Assembly: GCA_947627945.1 (NCBI GenBank)
Contig: CANQYC010000002.1
Coordinates: 1-45,180 of the forward strand
Direction of reading: 5' to 3'
Source: an uncultured Clostridia bacterium
GTDB lineage: Bacteria; Bacillota; Clostridia; Oscillospirales; Ruminococcaceae
Length of the DNA stretch: 45,180 nucleotides
Part shown: piece by piece, positions 18,443 through 27,868 of the stretch
Layout of the letters: every line of letters starts with the position of its first letter
How positions within the stretch are numbered: position 1 is the first letter of the stretch
Notes under the pieces: model-generated
What the model was told of the DNA's origin: nothing
The model's database searches: none
Seen by the model: the letters and a program-made list of their open reading frames with translations, nothing else
Made by a program: the position numbers and the translations under genes

Positions 18443-21037
18443 TCATATCAGCACAAAGCTGCCATTCTGATAATCGACCCGCAGCACGGTACCCGGTGCG
18501 GGATCGCCTGCTACGATGTGCTTTGCCAGCAGAGTTTCCACTTTCTGCTGGAGATAGCGGCGCATCGGTCTTGCCCCGAAGCTGACATCATAGCTGTTGT
18601 CCACGACTGCCTGTCTTGCTGTGTCTGTGAGTTCGAGCTGAAGCTGACGCTCCGCCAGACGATGGCGCAGATCGCCGAGCATCAGGTCAACAATGCGCAG
18701 CATTTCCGTCTGCTGCAGCGGCTTGTAGAAGACGATCTCGTCGAGACGGTTGAGAAATTCCGGACGGAATGTCGCATGCAGCAGGCTGTCCACCTGCTTT
18801 CTGGCATCTGCGGAGATCTCCCCGTCCGCCTGCATGCCGTCCAGAATATACGGCGAACCAAGATTGGATGTCAGGATCAGGATGGTGTTCCGGAAATCGA
18901 CCGTCCGTCCCTGAGAATCCGTGATCCGTCCGTCATCGAGTACCTGCAGCAGCAGATTGAACACATCCGGATGTGCCTTTTCCACCTCGTCAAGCAGCAC
19001 AACGCTGTACGGCTTGCGGCGGACGGCTTCGGTCAGCTGACCGCCCTCCTCATAGCCAACATATCCGGGAGGCGCACCGATCAGGCGGCTGACACTGAAT
19101 TTCTCCATATACTCGCTCATGTCGATGCGCACCATGCTGCTCTCATCATCGAACAGTGCCTCTGCCAGTGCCTTGGCAAGTTCCGTCTTTCCGACGCCGG
19201 TAGGACCCAGAAACAGGAAAGAACCGATCGGGCGGTCCGGATCTTGAATACCCGCACGGGAGCGGAGGATCGCTTCGCTCACCTTCGATACGGCTTCATC
19301 CTGTCCGATCACACGTTCATGCAAAATGTCCTCGAGACGCAGCAGCTTTTCACGCTCGCCCTCCATCAGGCGGGATACCGGGATACCCGTCCAGCGGCAG
19401 ATGATCCTTGCGATCTCCTCCGCCGTCACCTCATCCCGGAGCAGTGTATCGGATGTCTTCTGCGCACCCTCCTCCTGCTGAGCGGCAAGCTCTTTCTGCA
19501 ATGCGGGCAGTTTGCCGTATTTCAGCTCTGCCGCCTTGTTCAGGTCATACTCCCGCTCCGCCTTTTCGATGTCGGCACTGACCTGCTCGATCTCCTCACG
19601 CAGACGCTGCACCTTGCTGATGCCGGTGCGCTCGTTTTCCCATTGTGCTTTCTTCGCTGAGAACTGTTCCCGCAGCGTGGCAAGCTCCTTCTGAATCTCC
19701 TGCAAATGCTCCTGCGAGAGCTTGTCTGTCTCCTTTTTCAGGGCAGTTTCTTCGATCTCCAGCCGGATCATCTGGCGGGAGATGTCATCCAGCTCCTGCG
19801 GCATGGAGTCCATTTCCGTCCGGATGAGGGCGCATGCCTCATCCACCAGATCAATTGCCTTGTCGGGCAGGAACCGGTCGGAGATATACCTGTCCGAAAG
19901 GGTAGCCGCTGCGAGCAGGGCGGCATCGTGGATGCGCACCCCATGGAACACTTCATACCGTTCTTTCAGACCACGCAGGATGGAGACGGTATCTTCCACG
20001 GTCGGCTCATTGACCATGACGGGCTGGAAACGCCGTTCCAGTGCCTGATCCTTTTCGATATACTGGCGGTATTCGTTGAGGGTGGTCGCACCGATGCAGT
20101 GCAGTTCTCCCCGTGCCAGCATGGGTTTGAGCAGATTGCCCGCATCCATGGCACCGTCTGTCCTGCCGGCACCGACAATGGTATGCAGCTCGTCGATAAA
20201 GAGCAGAATGCCGCCCTCGCTTTTCTTGATCTCTGCCAGCACCGCTTTCAGCCGTTCCTCAAATTCTCCCCGGTACTTGGCACCTGCGATCAGCGCACCA
20301 AGGTCGAGCGAGAAGATACGCCTGTCTTTCAGGCTGTCCGGGACATCGCCCCGCACGATACGGAGTGCAAGCCCCTCCGCAATGGCAGTCTTGCCGACAC
20401 CCGGCTCACCGATGAGGACGGGGTTGTTCTTCGATTTCCGGGACAGGATGCGGATGACGTTCCGGATCTCGCTGTCACGTCCGATGACAGGGTCAAGCTT
20501 GTTCTGGCGGGCAAGCTCTGTCAGATCCTGACCGTATTTTGCAAGCACGTCATACGTTTCCTCCGGATTCTCACCCGTCACACGGGCACTTCCCCGCACC
20601 TGCATCAGCACACGGAGGAACGCATCCTTTTCGATGTGATACTGCCGCAGGAGCTTTTGCAGGTCACTGTCCGGCTTGTCGAGCAGTCCCAGAAACAGAT
20701 GCTCTACGGAGACATATTCGTCCTTCATCCGGGTTGCCTCATCCTCTGCCGCATTCAGTGCCGCATCGGCTTCCCGGGACACATAGACCGTCCCCGGTTC
20801 TCTGCCGCTGCCGGTAATGGCGGGCATCCTGCCGATCAGTTCCCGCAGGCTCTGCCGCAGGGCATCTGCATCAATTTCCATTTTTTGCAGCAGCTGTCCG
20901 ATCAGTCCCTGTTCCTGCTCGGCAAGTGCGAGCAGCAGATGCGGCTGACAGATCTGCTGGTTCTGTGCATTGACGGCAATATGCTGTGCCGCCTGGATCG
21001 CTTCCATAGATTTTTGTGTCAATTTCTGTGCATTCAT
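18443..21037 (-). CDS. clpB: ATP-dependent chaperone ClpB
   Basis: Two Walker A motifs ([31 protein letters not shown]), coiled-coil middle domain, Clp N domain. Confidence 0.96.
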   Translation of the reverse strand: MNAQKLTQKSMEAIQAAQHIAVNAQNQQICQPHLLLALAEQEQGLIGQLLQKMEIDADALRQSLRELIGRMPAITGSGREPGTVYVSREADAALNAAEDEATRMKDEYVSVEHLFLGLLDKPDSDLQKLLRQYHIEKDAFLRVLMQVRGSARVTGENPEETYDVLAKYGQDLTELARQNKLDPVIGRDSEIRNVIRILSRKSKNNPVLIGEPGVGKTAIAEGLALRIVRGDVPDSLKDRRIFSLDLGALIAGAKYRGEFEERLKAVLAEIKKSEGGILLFIDELHTIVGAGRTDGAMDAGNLLKPMLARGELHCIGATTLNEYRQYIEKDQALERRFQPVMVNEPTVEDTVSILRGLKERYEVFHGVRIHDAALLAAATLSDRYISDRFLPDKAIDLVDEACALIRTEMDSMPQELDDISRQMIRLEIEETALKKETDKLSQEHLQEIQKELATLREQFSAKKAQWENERTGISKVQRLREEIEQVSADIEKAEREYDLNKAAELKYGKLPALQKELAAQQEEGAQKTSDTLLRDEVTAEEIARIICRWTGIPVSRLMEGEREKLLRLEDILHERVIGQDEAVSKVSEAILRSRAGIQDPDRPIGSFLFLGPTGVGKTELAKALAEALFDDESSMVRIDMSEYMEKFSVSRLIGAPPGYVGYEEGGQLTEAVRRKPYSVVLLDEVEKAHPDVFNLLLQVLDDGRITDSQGRTVDFRNTILILTSNLGSPYILDGMQADGEISADARKQVDSLLHATFRPEFLNRLDEIVFYKPLQQTEMLRIVDLMLGDLRHRLAERQLQLELTDTARQAVVDNSYDVSFGARPMRRYLQQKVETLLAKHIVAGDPAPGTVLRVDYQNGSFVLI

Positions 21038-21094
21038 CGTGACCCCTCCTTATACTGCGCCCTGAACGCCCGCACCGGACGTTCAGGAACGGCA

Positions 21095-21736
21095 TCAGAT
21101 GACCTGTTCCATCGTATCCGCCTCCTGGCGGAAAGTTTCCTCGAGCTGGCTGCTCGTCCGTCCGGGAGAATCCCCGCCGGCAAACCATGCTTTCAGGTAG
21201 CGGTCAAACCGGCTGACATAATCCCGCAGCAGCATGCCGAATATTTCCTCATCCACACCGGGATCCCGGATCGAGCGTATCAGCTTTCCCGGTGCCAGTT
21301 GGTAGACAACGGTATGGGTGCCGGGGAGATATTTTTTTTCGAGCAGCATCCAGAGTTTGAAAAATGCATCGGTCGCTGCCAGCAGACCGGCATTCTGGGT
21401 ACGGAGCTGCACCCGGAGACGTCCGGCATCACCGTCCTGCGGGGTACGGTACAGCTCCACAAAATACCGGACAGTGGGGTTATACTTATACTCCAGCCTG
21501 CTCTGGAGCGTGAGCAGATGTGCCGAGGTCTGTTCCAGCACACGGAACTGCTGCTCCAGTGTCTCCATACCGGAGAAGACCGCCCGCATCCGCATTTCCG
21601 GCGTTGTGCAGGAGAGGCGTTCGGCAAGGAGCTGGTTGATGAGATTGGAACGGCTGGTGTGCATCTCATATGCCATACGATCCACGGCTGCCACGACCTC
21701 ATCGGCAAGCACCAGACTGTAAATACTCTTTTTCAT
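21095..21736 (-). CDS. Hypothetical protein with ribbon-helix-helix-like N-terminus, co-oriented upstream of clpB
   Basis: MKKSIYSLVLADEVVAAVDRMAYEMHTSRSNLINQLLAERLS resembles an RHH/CopG fold; the remainder is unrecognised. Confidence 0.7.
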   Translation of the reverse strand: MKKSIYSLVLADEVVAAVDRMAYEMHTSRSNLINQLLAERLSCTTPEMRMRAVFSGMETLEQQFRVLEQTSAHLLTLQSRLEYKYNPTVRYFVELYRTPQDGDAGRLRVQLRTQNAGLLAATDAFFKLWMLLEKKYLPGTHTVVYQLAPGKLIRSIRDPGVDEEIFGMLLRDYVSRFDRYLKAWFAGGDSPGRTSSQLEETFRQEADTMEQVI

Positions 21737-21987
21737 CTGCCATCCCTCCTGTTATTTAGTATAGCACACTTCTGATAATTTGTCAAGTGTTTTAATAACT
21801 TTTTCTTCAAATTATTTTTTGAGATGAAAATTTGATGCGCAAATTGCCATATTGATCCACATTTCGCATTTCTGTCCGCTCTTACGGCAGCATTCGTATA
21901 AATGACAGGATCCGGGATATCCTAATACTGATCCCTGAACGGGCAGCCGTTTCAGGATCCGCATTTACTACAGAAAGGAGCTTCGCC

Positions 21988-22179
21988 ATGCAGGAACGGC
22001 CTATTGAGCTGTATCCCGAGGAGAATGACCCGGAGCAGCCCGAAGAGACGATGTTTACCAGTGCCAGCACAGAAATGACAGGACTGATCCCCTCCGGACG
22101 TCCGGACAAGCGGGGACGTGACAGCTTTCAGGATGTATTCCCCTGGCTGCCTCCCTATGCTGAACCGCAGCAGATCTGA
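21988..22179 (+). CDS. Small hypothetical protein (63 aa)
   Basis: ATG preceded by AGAAAGGAGCTTCGCC; followed directly by a terminator; MQERPIELYPEENDPEQPEETMFTSAS...DSFQDVFPWLPPYAEPQQI. Confidence 0.6.
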   Translation: MQERPIELYPEENDPEQPEETMFTSASTEMTGLIPSGRPDKRGRDSFQDVFPWLPPYAEPQQI

Positions 22180-22185
22180 CAGAAA

Positions 22186-22218
22186 AAGCCCCCGATGTGT
22201 GCATCGGGGGCTTTTGGG
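22186..22218. terminator. Bidirectional terminator
   Basis: AAAAAGCCCCCGATG-TGTG-CATCGGGGGCTTTTGG between convergent genes. Confidence 0.8.
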
Positions 22219-22225
22219 GTGTCAC

Positions 22226-23011
22226 TTACTTCTCATAGAACGGCTCTGCATCCTTCATGGCAGCCGTGCCGAAGCTGTTGGATGCCGGGACGATCGCCAG
22301 CTCTACGCCACGCAGATGGGACTTTGCCGCAGCGGCAATGCCGTCAAACAATGTCCGGAGCGCAGCATCCTCTTGGAGCGCAGCGTCGATCACGAGCAGG
22401 AAATTGGGATTCTTCTTATCCTCACGCTTCATGACACGCAGGAAAGCCCTGTTGATCTCCTCATGCTCGGCAAAATAGGTCTTGAGTACATCGACCAGCT
22501 CGGTTGGTTCCTCTTTCAGAGTACCGATCTGGATCTTGGTACCGGGAGCCATTGCCTCGGTATGCATCATGCGCAGCAGGCTCTCCACGGGGACCAGCAC
22601 ATTCTGTCCGTAGGGATTGACGACCACGCCGGTCACTTCACCATTGGGATTGTTCTCAAAAAACTGGCAAAGATCACGGAAACCAATGGCGGCACGCTGA
22701 TACTTGCTGCGGTCGCTCCACTTCTCATACTCTGCCGCATCCGTGAACAGCGGGAAAAATTTCTGACCGTCCTTATTATTGAACAGAAGAAACTGGATCT
22801 GCGGCTGTTCTTTCAGCTCAACGGTCCCGTCAGCATTTGCCTGTGCCTGCTGTACCTTATTGATATTTGCAGGTACAAGGAAACGGCCGTCCTTCATGGA
22901 ATTGATGAAAGCGATCTCCGTCCTCTGGTTGCGCTCCTGCTTCATGGCATCCATAGCTCTTGTCAGCTCCGGATTGGTGATCGGAGCCTGTGTTCTTTTG
23001 ATCTCTGCCAA
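22226..23011 (-). CDS. SseB family protein
   Basis: SseB-like organisation (FLVPANINK...IQFLLFNNKDGQKFFPLFTDAAEYEKW...VVNPYGQNVLVPVESLLRM); TTG start at LAEIKRTQ after GAGGTGAG. Confidence 0.75.
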   Translation of the reverse strand: MAEIKRTQAPITNPELTRAMDAMKQERNQRTEIAFINSMKDGRFLVPANINKVQQAQANADGTVELKEQPQIQFLLFNNKDGQKFFPLFTDAAEYEKWSDRSKYQRAAIGFRDLCQFFENNPNGEVTGVVVNPYGQNVLVPVESLLRMMHTEAMAPGTKIQIGTLKEEPTELVDVLKTYFAEHEEINRAFLRVMKREDKKNPNFLLVIDAALQEDAALRTLFDGIAAAAKSHLRGVELAIVPASNSFGTAAMKDAEPFYEK

Positions 23012-23147
23012 AATTCTCACCTCATTAAGTAATTCATTGCACCGGGCACCTCTTGCCCGTTCGGAACATGCTGTTCCTATTATACCATAAACGAGAGATA
23101 AAGTCAACAGTTTTTATGACAGGAAAATCAATTTTGTCAGATAAAAT

Positions 23148-23176
23148 GCCCGCAGGGCGCCTTACACCCTGCGGGC
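23148..23176 (-). terminator. Intrinsic terminator of the NhaD/ArsB-type transporter gene
   Basis: GCCCGCAGGG-CGCCTTACA-CCCTGCGGGC; ATTTTAT follows on the minus strand. Confidence 0.75.
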
Positions 23177-23224
23177 AGCTTGCCAGAAAGGGCAGAAACA
23201 GGGGATGCAGCCCCGTACTCCCGG

Positions 23225-24586
23225 TCAGATCTGCGTGGTATACCGCAGACAGATATATATCGTACTGATGAGCAGGACGATGATCGTAGCCGGAGCCATC
23301 TTCTTGCAATACTCGCCCCAGCCGATGGGATGCCCTGCCTTTGCGGCTGCCGAAGTACCGACCACATTCGCCGATGCACCGATGGGCGTTGCCGAGCCGC
23401 CGACATCGGTACCCATTGCCAGAGACCATGCCAGCATGGACAGGATGGAGGCATTGCCGCCGGACAGTTCCTTGATGATGGGCACCATCGTGGCAGCGAA
23501 CGGGATATTGTCGATAAACGCACTCGCAATGCCGGAGACCCAGATAATGATCGCTACCATCAGATAGTAATTGCTGCCGCAGACCTTGCTGATGAGGTTG
23601 GCGATCAGCTCCAGCACGCCGGTCTCCTCCAGTCCGCCGACGACAATAAACAGCCCCGTAAAGAAGAGCAGCGTCTTGTAATCCACGCCCTTGAGGACTT
23701 CCAGTACATGCTTTCCGGAGGTGATGAGCGTGATCACAGCGATCAGCACGCCGATGAATGCGACAGTGAGTTTGGTGGTGCTGTGGGTGACGAGCAGCGT
23801 CACGGCACACAGGAAGATCACGCAGCTGACGGCGAAGCCCGCCTTATCGGTGATGAAGCTCTCCGGGGACGGCATGTTGCTGAAATCCGTGCTGCCGGAA
23901 GTGCCGGAAAGCTCCTTGCGCATGACCAGATAAAAATATGCCAGGATGAGTACAAAGGAGAGCAGCGCAGCCACACCGGTATTCATCACGAAGTCCATGA
24001 AAGAATAGTGCAGATTGGAGCCGATGATGATGTTCGGCGGGTCGCCGCACATGGTGGCAGAACCGCCCAGATTGGCACAGAAGATCTCCGACATGATCAT
24101 GGGCACGGGATTGAACTTGAGCAGCCGTGACAGCTCAATGGTAACAGATGCAAGGAACAGAATGACAGTGATGGAGTCAATGAACATTGCTAAGACGAAG
24201 GCCATGGTCATGAACGCAAGGAAGATCGGTATCGTCTTGTAATGCACAAGTTTGGCGATCCGCCGGCACAGCCAGTTGAAGAAGCCGACACGTGCCATTC
24301 CCTCGACCATGATCATCATACCGCCGAGGAAAAGGATGGTCGCCCAGTCGATCCCCGCAGACTCAGCACCTTCGCCGGTCGCACGCCAGAACTCCGCTGT
24401 AAAAATGTTCTGGAGGTTGATGATCTTCCAGATCGACCCCGGACTCCGCATACAGATACCGAACACGGCGATGAGCGTCAGCGCACCGCAGCTCAGTGTC
24501 ACAATATGCTTTTCGATCTTGTCCATGATAATGAGAATGAACATCGCCACAAAGATAACGATCGCAACGATCTGTGCAGCATTCAT
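23225..24586 (-). CDS. ArsB/NhaD-family (SLC13-type) ion transporter
   Basis: Multiple TM helices; MIMVEGMARVGFFNWLCRRIAKL...CANLGGSATMCGDPPNIIIGS...SAFIDNIPFAATMVPIIKEL...GTDVGGSATPIGASANVVG. Confidence 0.9.
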   Translation of the reverse strand: MNAAQIVAIVIFVAMFILIIMDKIEKHIVTLSCGALTLIAVFGICMRSPGSIWKIINLQNIFTAEFWRATGEGAESAGIDWATILFLGGMMIMVEGMARVGFFNWLCRRIAKLVHYKTIPIFLAFMTMAFVLAMFIDSITVILFLASVTIELSRLLKFNPVPMIMSEIFCANLGGSATMCGDPPNIIIGSNLHYSFMDFVMNTGVAALLSFVLILAYFYLVMRKELSGTSGSTDFSNMPSPESFITDKAGFAVSCVIFLCAVTLLVTHSTTKLTVAFIGVLIAVITLITSGKHVLEVLKGVDYKTLLFFTGLFIVVGGLEETGVLELIANLISKVCGSNYYLMVAIIIWVSGIASAFIDNIPFAATMVPIIKELSGGNASILSMLAWSLAMGTDVGGSATPIGASANVVGTSAAAKAGHPIGWGEYCKKMAPATIIVLLISTIYICLRYTTQI

Positions 24587-24875
24587 GGTTCAGACTCCTT
24601 TCTGGTGGCTTTCCCTATGGGGATGCAGCCTGCATCCGTACCTGAACGGGTGCCTCTCGAACCATTTTATATTATACATTCACCCATTCCAAAAGTCAAT
24701 GCCGGAACGAATGTTTTTTGGATTTTTGTAGAATTGCACATTTTTATCAGGCTTTTGTGGCGGAAAATCATGCTTATCTACGCTTTGGACAGGGGAGATC
24801 CCCGCCGGGATGCAGAGAGATCAGGGCATTTCTGCGGCGGCGGCACAGGGTCTCAGAATTTTTTTGAAAAAACAC

Positions 24876-24904
24876 TTGACAAACCCCTCGGATTGTGATA
24901 TAAT
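24876..24904 (+). promoter_or_regulatory. Consensus promoter of tRNA-Gln
   Basis: TTGACA (24876-24881), 17-bp spacer, TATAAT (24899-24904). Confidence 0.85.
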
Positions 24905-24926
24905 ATAAAAGCTGACCCAAGCAGAA

Positions 24927-24998
24927 TGGGGTGTCGCCAAGCGGTAAGGCAACGGACTCTGACTCCGTCAGTCGGGGGTTCAAATCCCTCCACCCCAA
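24927..24998 (+). tRNA. tRNA-Gln (anticodon CTG)
   Basis: Acceptor TGGGGTG/CACCCCA, anticodon arm ACGGA-CTCTGAC-TCCGT, T arm GGGGG-TTCAAAT-CCCTC; CCA not encoded. Confidence 0.95.
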
Positions 24999-25003
24999 TC
25001 CCA

Positions 25004-25036
25004 AAGCCCTCCTGTCGTGATACGGGAGGGCTTTTT
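25004..25036 (+). terminator. Intrinsic terminator after tRNA-Gln
   Basis: AAGCCCTCCTGTCGTGATACGGGAGGGCTTTTT. Confidence 0.8.
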
Positions 25037-25174
25037 CGTGATATGGGAGGTTTTTCAGTGGCATAAGATGGCTTTTCAGTGGCATGGCGTTTCCGACACA
25101 GGCATTTTGATGCAGCCCTCCCCGGTTTCCGGGGAGGGCTGTTCAGATCAGGTACAGGGGGAATGCCCTGTCAT

Positions 25175-26044
25175 TTACTTGCACCGTTTCAGCACATCGC
25201 TGTTCTCATCCTCATCGGTCACGGTGAGAGTGTCTCCCTCGACGGTATACTGCATCTCCTCCGACTCGTCGTCTAACATGAGCGTCAGTGTGCCGTCCTT
25301 CGCCTGATAGGTCGCCTCTGTCCCCAGATAGCATTTCTGTTTCTCCAGTGCAAACAGCTGATCCCTTTCTGAATATATTACATAATCTTGGAAAAGCAGA
25401 CAGTCCTCTTTCAGGACATACCATCCGTCCAACCCGGCTGCGTCTGTTCCGGGGCGTGCCTGCAGATCGAGCAGCAGCCCGTCTTCGGATGTTGCTGTCA
25501 CCCGGTCACCGCTTACCTTGAGCGGTGCGCTGACGGTATCCCCGTCTGATGTCACATAATAAAACTGATCGTCTCCATCGAGCCATGCAATGAAGGGGAT
25601 GCCAAGCTGTGAAATGACCGTCCCGTTTTCCTGAAATTCTATGTAGGCGTTCCAATCTGTGAAATCACCCGCAAATTGCCAGCGTCCGACCACGGAGGAG
25701 CTGTCCGCTGCGGCGGTCTCTTTCACTGTGCTTTCCGTCTCCGCCGGTATGGAAGCCGTCTGTGTCGTCTCTGCGGATGTTTCCGATGTGCCGGGAGCGT
25801 CTGTGGTTTCCGCAGATTCGGCGGAGGCAGCTGTCTCTGTCGTTTCTGGTTCCGTGGTCTCCGGTTCTGTAGTCTCTGCTGCGGCGGTCTCTGTCTCCGT
25901 GGTTTCCGCTGCGGCGGTGTCTTTCGTCGGCGCAGGAATGACGATCTTGATCTGGCTGTCATCGCCGGAGCTGTCGCCCCGGGCGGCACATGCCGTACAG
26001 GATGCTGCCAGAAGCAGACAGAGCAGTATGCTAATTTTTCTCAT
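25175..26044 (-). CDS. Putative lipoprotein with Thr/Glu/Ala-rich linker and C-terminal beta-rich domain
   Basis: Signal peptide with lipobox-like LLLAASC; linker AAETTETETAAAETTEPETTEPETTETAAS; C-terminal VVGRWQF...YIEFQENGTVISQ repeats. Confidence 0.75.
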   Translation of the reverse strand: MRKISILLCLLLAASCTACAARGDSSGDDSQIKIVIPAPTKDTAAAETTETETAAAETTEPETTEPETTETAASAESAETTDAPGTSETSAETTQTASIPAETESTVKETAAADSSSVVGRWQFAGDFTDWNAYIEFQENGTVISQLGIPFIAWLDGDDQFYYVTSDGDTVSAPLKVSGDRVTATSEDGLLLDLQARPGTDAAGLDGWYVLKEDCLLFQDYVIYSERDQLFALEKQKCYLGTEATYQAKDGTLTLMLDDESEEMQYTVEGDTLTVTDEDENSDVLKRCK

Positions 26045-26054
26045 AGGATCCTCC

Positions 26055-26984
26055 TCATGTGTTCAGGAAACAATTTCCGTTGTAGGTACGTGGCACAAGC
26101 ATGGTGACTGCCTGCTTGTGGTTGATGATGTGGAAGCTCGATGCATTCTGCATGTATTCGCCGTCCACCGTCCACGGCACATCCGCATCTTCTAAAAGCT
26201 CGATGGTGATGTCCGATGCCCGCAGGCAGATGAGCTTGTCATTTTCACCGATCTCGTGGATGTCCCGCAGGAACGAGAGCGTGCGCTGCAGGTCGAGCAG
26301 CGTGTCCTGCTGTTTGATGAGGGTGATCTCAAAGGCACCGTCATCGAACAGGAAATCCGGAATGTCCAGCACGCCGCCCACGGAGGCAGAATTCGTGATC
26401 ATCCCGAAGATGAAACTCCCCTGAAACACCTGCCCGTCACAGGTGATGCGCATCGGATAGGGGCGGATATTGGTGATCTTGGTCGCAGCATTCAGGATGT
26501 AGGCGACCGGACCGAACACATTCTTGACCGACTGCGGCGTCTCATAGGTCACATTGGTAAATGCCCCGAAAGCGGCGATATAATTGAAACTGCGGTTGTT
26601 GACTGTCCCGGTGTCAAAGCTGCGGGGCGTACCGTCCAGCACCAGCTCGGCGGCTTTCGGAATGTCCCGGGGGATCCCGATGCTGCGGGCGAAATCGTTT
26701 ACGGAACCGCAGGGGATGTAGCCGAGCGGGATCTTCTTTTTGGCATGCATCAGTCCTGTCATGACCTCGTTGAGCGTGCCGTCACCGCCGGAGCAGAACA
26801 GATAGTCATAGCGTCCGGAATCCGATGCCGCCGCCGCCATGCGTGCGGCATCGAGCGGGGCTTGCGTGGGACGGACAGTGACCTCATATCCCGCCTTTGT
26901 CATCTTGTCCAGTACAGTGCCGAGGTGTGAGGAGAGTTCTGCCTTTCCTGCCTGTAAATTGCAGAGGTAATAAATATGCTTCAT
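26055..26984 (-). CDS. Diacylglycerol kinase family / YegS-type lipid kinase
   Basis: YLFCSGGDGTLNEVMTGLM...LGYIPCGSVNDFARSIGIPRDIPKAAELVLDG. Confidence 0.93.
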   Translation of the reverse strand: MKHIYYLCNLQAGKAELSSHLGTVLDKMTKAGYEVTVRPTQAPLDAARMAAAASDSGRYDYLFCSGGDGTLNEVMTGLMHAKKKIPLGYIPCGSVNDFARSIGIPRDIPKAAELVLDGTPRSFDTGTVNNRSFNYIAAFGAFTNVTYETPQSVKNVFGPVAYILNAATKITNIRPYPMRITCDGQVFQGSFIFGMITNSASVGGVLDIPDFLFDDGAFEITLIKQQDTLLDLQRTLSFLRDIHEIGENDKLICLRASDITIELLEDADVPWTVDGEYMQNASSFHIINHKQAVTMLVPRTYNGNCFLNT

Positions 26985-27670
26985 GATGCATCATGCTCCT
27001 TCATCACATAATTCTTGACCTGATACCCTACAAAGACTGCAACGGCAGCAATGACGCAAATGACGATGCACATGGTATACCTGCCCTCATAAAAGCTGTC
27101 GCCGACCATTACCGAAGCAGCCAGTGCGGGGAACCGTCCGAGCGTGGACAGCAGCACGAATTGACTGCCCCGCATCTTTGTCAGGGGGACGATGTATGTC
27201 AGCAGATCTTTCGGGATGCCCGGTATCAGGAACAGCAGAAAGACCCAGAAAGAAAGTTTCCGCTCATCCTGTAGGATCTTGAACTGTGCCATTTTTTCCT
27301 CAGAGACGAAGAAATGCACCAGAGGTCTGCCGAAGCGTTTGACGAGGCAGTACACCAGCAGTGTCCCGCACAGGGAACCGGCTACGGTATAGACCGTCCC
27401 CCAGATCCCGCCGAACAGCATCCCGCCGACAAGCTCGAGCGGACCGCCGGGGACAAATGCAATGATGATCTGGACAGCCATCAGGGCAATGAATACCGCA
27501 GGTGCCCAGACACCGAAGGACTTCACCCGCAGACAGAATGCCTCCCTGCCTTCCTGCGTTGCCAGCATTTTGCAAAGCGGCACAAGATATTTTACACACA
27601 GCACTGCCAGACCGGCAAACAACAGCAGCAGGATGCTCCATTTCAGGATCTTTTGATATTTTTTCTGCAT
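26981..27670 (-). CDS. VTT (DedA/TVP38-TMEM64 family) membrane protein
   Basis: FVPGGPLELVGGMLFGGIWGTVYTVAGSLCGTLLVY...FLLFLIPGIPKDLLTYIVPLTKM; start at MQKKYQKILKW after GGAGGGAACACC. Confidence 0.9.
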   Translation of the reverse strand: MQKKYQKILKWSILLLLFAGLAVLCVKYLVPLCKMLATQEGREAFCLRVKSFGVWAPAVFIALMAVQIIIAFVPGGPLELVGGMLFGGIWGTVYTVAGSLCGTLLVYCLVKRFGRPLVHFFVSEEKMAQFKILQDERKLSFWVFLLFLIPGIPKDLLTYIVPLTKMRGSQFVLLSTLGRFPALAASVMVGDSFYEGRYTMCIVICVIAAVAVFVGYQVKNYVMKEHDAS

Positions 27671-27792
27671 GGTGTTCCCTCCTTCCGGTACAGGATTATT
27701 ATACCACAGATCGCAGAGAAAATCAATGCATTTTTCCGCCCAACTTCTTAATTTTTTATTATTTTTAAGTATGCACCCCCGCAGGGAGTGCC

Positions 27793-27821
27793 TTGACAAG
27801 AGCCATGCTGCGATGTATAAT
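27793..27821 (+). promoter_or_regulatory. Consensus promoter of the pyrimidine-nucleoside phosphorylase gene
   Basis: TTGACA-17-TATAAT. Confidence 0.8.
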
Positions 27822-27868
27822 AAAGAAAAGATCATCCCGGTGAGCAGACCGGGGGAAAGGAGCGAACC

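Noticed and set aside
18365-19660. Long plus-strand ORFs (431 aa, and 689 aa at 19706-21775) opposite clpB
   Set aside because: GC-driven shadow ORFs antisense to a clearly recognised ClpB.
24787-24870. Possible structured RNA upstream of tRNA-Gln
   Set aside because: Several weak GC-rich pairings but no convincing conserved fold; an ordinary terminator region is equally likely.
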